Under the pieces are notes generated by a model. It saw nothing but the letters and a program-made list of their open reading frames with translations. It made no database searches and was not told the origin of the DNA. Positions 6,395 to 6,834 of a DNA stretch of 6,834 nucleotides are shown piece after piece. The position numbers were made by a program, and so were the translations under genes. Within the stretch, counting starts at the first letter, position 1, and each line of letters begins with the position of its first letter. This DNA is from Pseudobdellovibrionaceae bacterium (GTDB taxonomy: Bacteria > Bdellovibrionota > Bdellovibrionia > Bdellovibrionales > JAMPXM01): positions 1-6,834 of the forward strand of contig JALHOI010000172.1 of assembly GCA_022843085.1 (NCBI GenBank), given 5' to 3'.

Positions 6395-6834
6395 TTCGTT
6401 TTGCGCCTTTGCACTCGGCCGATGGGCTCGCGCATCTTGAAGTTCACCGGCTTCATTTCGCCATTTGTCCAAGCTGCTATTCGCGCTTCATAGCCCGGCG
6501 CCGATGGATCACCGCTTTGCCCGCCGGGTATCATCGCCCATGCAACCGGTTTGTCTTCAAAACTTACGATCATCTTCCACGTCGGGCCGTGGGTCCCTTT
6601 ATTCGCGAATATCGATTCAGCGACACCGCCGGCCCTTACCGTTTTACCAAAGCCCGGGATTCGCGTGGCGTGTTGAAGTTTGGTGACTTGATCGTCTGAC
6701 CAAGACGGAAGCCCCAGTTCGCCGTATGCGATTTTAAGTTTTTCGCACGTCGCATCGAGCGATTCGCCAAGCCGAAATGCCAAGGTCTCGATGAGAGGGG
6801 TTGAAGAGTTATCCCAAATTTTGCTGTTCGGATC
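6391..6834 (-). CDS. Penicillin acylase (S45) family protein, C-terminal end
   Basis: The frame is open from the window edge to TGA at 6391-6393, giving 147 residues of a protein whose 5' end lies outside. An internal TTG at 6783 is not a credible start, because family-like sequence (WDNSSTPLIETL) lies upstream of it. The end is typical of the beta subunit of S45 N-terminal-nucleophile hydrolases: AGGVAESIFANKGTHGPTWK with MIVSF after it, then PGGQSGDPSAPGYEARIAAW and a GEMKPV ending, like the GQSG-P-SPHYDD and GEYHP endings of penicillin and acyl-homoserine-lactone acylases. Such enzymes are usually exported, self-cleaving amidases. The signal peptide and nucleophilic Ser are outside the window, so the substrate and even activity cannot be judged. 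The call rests on family memory of the C-terminal pattern. Confidence 0.75.
   Translation of the reverse strand, partial: DPNSKIWDNSSTPLIETLAFRLGESLDATCEKLKIAYGELGLPSWSDDQVTKLQHATRIPGFGKTVRAGGVAESIFANKGTHGPTWKMIVSFEDKPVAWAMIPGGQSGDPSAPGYEARIAAWTNGEMKPVNFKMREPIGRVQRRKTK

Noticed and set aside
6395..6472. Longer form of the membrane protein beginning at the ATG at 6472.
   Set aside because: The extra 26 residues overlap the conserved S45 C-terminus, while the ATG at 6394 gives a typical ATGA junction and places the basic segment at the N-terminus.

Overview
The window looks like an ordinary chromosomal core region of a Gram-negative bacterium with roughly balanced GC content. It holds the tail of fabH and then fabD, fabG, acpP, fabF, rpiB, glyA and a small M23-peptidase lipoprotein gene, all on the + strand. 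The order fabF-rpiB-glyA directly behind a type II fatty-acid cluster is, from general knowledge, typical of the former Deltaproteobacteria, including Bdellovibrionota and Myxococcota. That is the best guess at origin, but it rests on synteny and protein style rather than on any marker gene. No rRNA, tRNA, CRISPR array, insertion sequence or integrase was seen.

Layout. Positions 1-143 are the C-terminal end of FabH, with its catalytic Asn motif. fabD (154-1131) and fabG (1132-1896) follow with almost no spacing: the fabH stop lies inside the fabD ribosome binding site, and the fabG ATG abuts the fabD stop. After a 60-base gap comes acpP, whose start is best placed at 1957 rather than at the first in-frame ATG at 1948. 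fabF (2243-3532), rpiB (3532-4005, sharing one base with fabF) and glyA (4025-5389) follow. A predicted lipoprotein with an intact LytM/M23 zinc-peptidase domain (5392-5994) starts two bases after glyA. The + strand genes therefore read as one transcription unit that begins upstream of the window.

The right end is on the - strand. A penicillin-acylase-family (S45) protein enters from the window edge and ends at 6391. A small multi-pass membrane protein of unknown function follows it through an ATGA stop/start overlap and ends at 5960. Its 3' end overlaps the 3' end of the M23 gene by 35 bases in the convergent direction, with no clear terminator between them.

How the genes work together. FabD loads malonyl groups onto the acyl carrier protein encoded by acpP. 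FabH starts chains from an acyl-CoA and malonyl-ACP, FabF elongates them, and FabG reduces the resulting 3-ketoacyl-ACP. RpiB (pentose phosphate interconversion) and GlyA (serine/glycine and one-carbon units) are metabolic passengers in the same unit, and the M23 lipoprotein adds a cell-wall function. All recognised enzymes keep their catalytic residues. The oddities are modest: N-terminal extensions on FabF, GlyA and FabG, internal insertions in RpiB, FabD and GlyA, the coupled peptidase gene, and the overlapping convergent ends. I found no convincing novel system; the unrecognised membrane protein coupled to the S45 hydrolase is the least explained element.
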